NCBI GenBank assembly: GCA_023078555.1
Contig: CM041199.1
Location: 10,713,943 to 10,777,942 of the forward strand
DNA length: 64,000 nucleotides
Source of the DNA: Ulva prolifera
Taxonomy: Eukaryota; Chlorophyta; Ulvophyceae; Ulvales; Ulvaceae
Direction: 5' to 3'
The notes beneath the pieces were generated by a model that searched no databases, had not been told where the DNA came from, and saw only the letters and a list, made by a program, of their open reading frames with translations. The translations under genes were made by a program, and so were the position numbers. Positions 63,445-64,000 of the stretch are shown one piece after another. Each line of letters opens with the position of its first letter. Position 1 is the first letter of the stretch.

Positions 63445-64000
63445 TTGGTTGTAGCCACGCAACCCCCCGCGCATCAAAAGGTACGTCGCCATGAACATTC
63501 CAAGATGTTGGGGGGTATGGGATGATTATCATTCATTGCATATTTGCTGCTGACTCCCAGGAGTGGCGTGGGGCAAAAGTGCACACTTTTCACCAACCAT
63601 GTGAATGGACTTGGTTGTAGCCACGCAACCCCCCGCGCATCAAAAGGTACGTCGCCATGAACATTCCAAGATGTTGGAGGGTATGGGATGATTATCATTC
63701 ATTGCATATTTGCTGCTGACTCCCAGGAGTGGCGTGGGGCAAAAGTGCACACTTTTCACCAACCTTGTGAATGGACTTGGCTATAGACAAGCATACCCCC
63801 GCGCACCATAGGGAAGTTGCCAGAAACATCCTTTGATTCTGAAAGATCTAGGACGTCAAGTATGCATTGCACAGTTGTTGCTAACTCCTAGGAGTGGCGT
63901 GGAACAAAAGTGCACACTTTTCACCAACCATGTGAATGGACTTGGTTGTAGCCACGCAACCCCCCGCGCAGCAAAAGGTACGTCGCCATCAACATTCCAA
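63445..64000 (+). repeat. Right edge: B, B, C and a partial monomer
   Basis: B at 63445-63610, B with TTGGAGGGTATG and CAACCTTGTG at 63611-63776, C with the ACTCCTAGGAGT palindrome at 63777-63941, and the first 59 bases of an A or B monomer (GCAGCAAAAGG) to the end. The array clearly continues. Confidence 0.92.

Larger units (their letters stand above)
421..63941 (+). repeat. Set of 60 class C monomers punctuating the array
   Basis: C monomers start at 421, 1918, 2917, 3749, 4580, 5244, 6241, 6905, 7569, 9235, 9566, 10731, 11562, 12727, 13558, 14222, 14553, 15217, 15548, 16546, 17044, 17875, 18872, 19536, 19867, 20365, 21029, 21527, 22358, 24357, 25021, 26516, 27514, 29841, 31336, 32334, 33332, 34827, 36323, 37986, 39150, 45317, 48149, 49312, 49643, 49974, 51307, 51638, 52303, 53134, 53967, 54798, 55630, 55961, 57292, 58124, 58788, 59286, 59950 and 63777. 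Each is followed by A or B and preceded by a B-type end. Subtypes: CATTTCACAG with ACTTCCAGG from 16546 to 39150; CCTCTGATT at nine sites from 25021 to 39150; CTACAG at 31336 and 34827; CTATGACG at 45317 and 48149; CTCCTAGG at 1918, 2917, 49974, 53134, 54798, 57292, 58124 and 63777; CTCCCAAGAG at 49312, 51307, 55630 and 58788. Confidence 0.9.
1..64000 (+). repeat. Satellite DNA array, 165-167 bp monomer, entire window
   Basis: The same unit recurs head to tail from the first to the last base in one orientation, about 384 copies. Conserved landmarks in A and B monomers are TTGG at the start, a C6 run followed by GCGCA or GCACA, AAAGGTAC, AACATTCCAAGATGTT, a G-rich run followed by TATGGGATG, AAAAGTGCACAC and CCATGTGAATGGAC. 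Both edges cut through a monomer. No non-satellite insertion was seen, so stretches without genes hold only this repeat. Monomers of 150-180 bp are typical of plant and animal centromeric satellites; that assignment is inference, since position on the chromosome is not visible. A subtelomeric or other heterochromatic array would look the same. The family itself is not recognised. Confidence 0.98.

Noticed and set aside
1..64000. CRISPR array
   Set aside because: The repeating unit is 165-167 bp with no unique spacers; neighbours are alike over their whole length.
1..64000. CENP-B box
   Set aside because: No match to the core pattern TTCG, four bases, A, two bases, CGGG was seen on either strand; the TTCG core itself was not noticed in any monomer.
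1..64000. Tandem gene family, rDNA spacer subrepeats or tRNA cluster
   Set aside because: No rRNA or tRNA sequence and no Pol III B box (GGTTCGANTCC) was found. An rDNA spacer would be expected to show rRNA genes within 64 kb.

Overview
The whole 64 kb window is one uninterrupted head-to-tail array of a 165-167 bp satellite repeat, roughly 384 monomers, all in the same orientation. The array enters and leaves the window in mid-monomer, so both ends lie outside it. I found no convincing gene, RNA gene, mobile element, CRISPR array, telomere repeat or unique DNA. A nucleosome-scale monomer, tens of kilobases of near-homogeneous repeats and nested duplications of monomer blocks point to eukaryotic nuclear heterochromatin, most likely centromeric or pericentromeric, with subtelomeric as an alternative. 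I do not recognise the family by name and cannot say whether the host is a plant, an animal or something else.

Three monomer classes account for everything. I place the monomer start at the conserved TTGG. Class A (167 bp, about 51% GC in the form I counted) carries PstI and NcoI sites. Class B (166 bp) carries ACTCCCAGGAGT in place of that segment and a 1-bp shorter right end. Class C (165 bp) is a diverged relative starting TTGGCTATAG, with BglII and AatII sites. There are 60 C monomers. Each is preceded by a B-type end and none are adjacent, so they punctuate the array at quantised spacings (331, 498, 664, 831, 998, 1164, 1496 bp and longer).

Layout: 1-420 partial A, A*, B. 421-22,522: C every 2-10 monomers, with block duplications of 999, 1661, 1830, 1996, 995, 831 and 4483 bp. 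22,523-23,856: eight A monomers. 23,857-25,020: transition. 25,021-35,492: higher-order array in which a 9-monomer module of 1495 bp (M9, four copies) alternates with a 6-monomer module of 998 bp (M6). 35,493-39,314: 7-monomer (1164 bp) and 17-monomer (2827 bp) duplications. 39,315-43,816: 27 consecutive A monomers, inside a 6 kb stretch free of C. 43,193 to about 48,925: near-perfect 2832 bp (17-monomer) tandem duplication. 48,926-60,114: C-rich again, with 1995, 1664, 2494 and 4323 bp duplications. 60,115-63,444: 20 A monomers. 63,445-64,000: B, B, C and a partial monomer.

No genes act together here. The biology is that of a recombining satellite. Duplications fall on whole monomers, left and right monomer halves are reassorted, two B/C fusion monomers record crossovers, variants are homogenised by region, and many subfamily differences are CpG-to-TpG/CpA changes consistent with past cytosine methylation. 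Every monomer also carries several short dyad symmetries. I see no CENP-B-box match.
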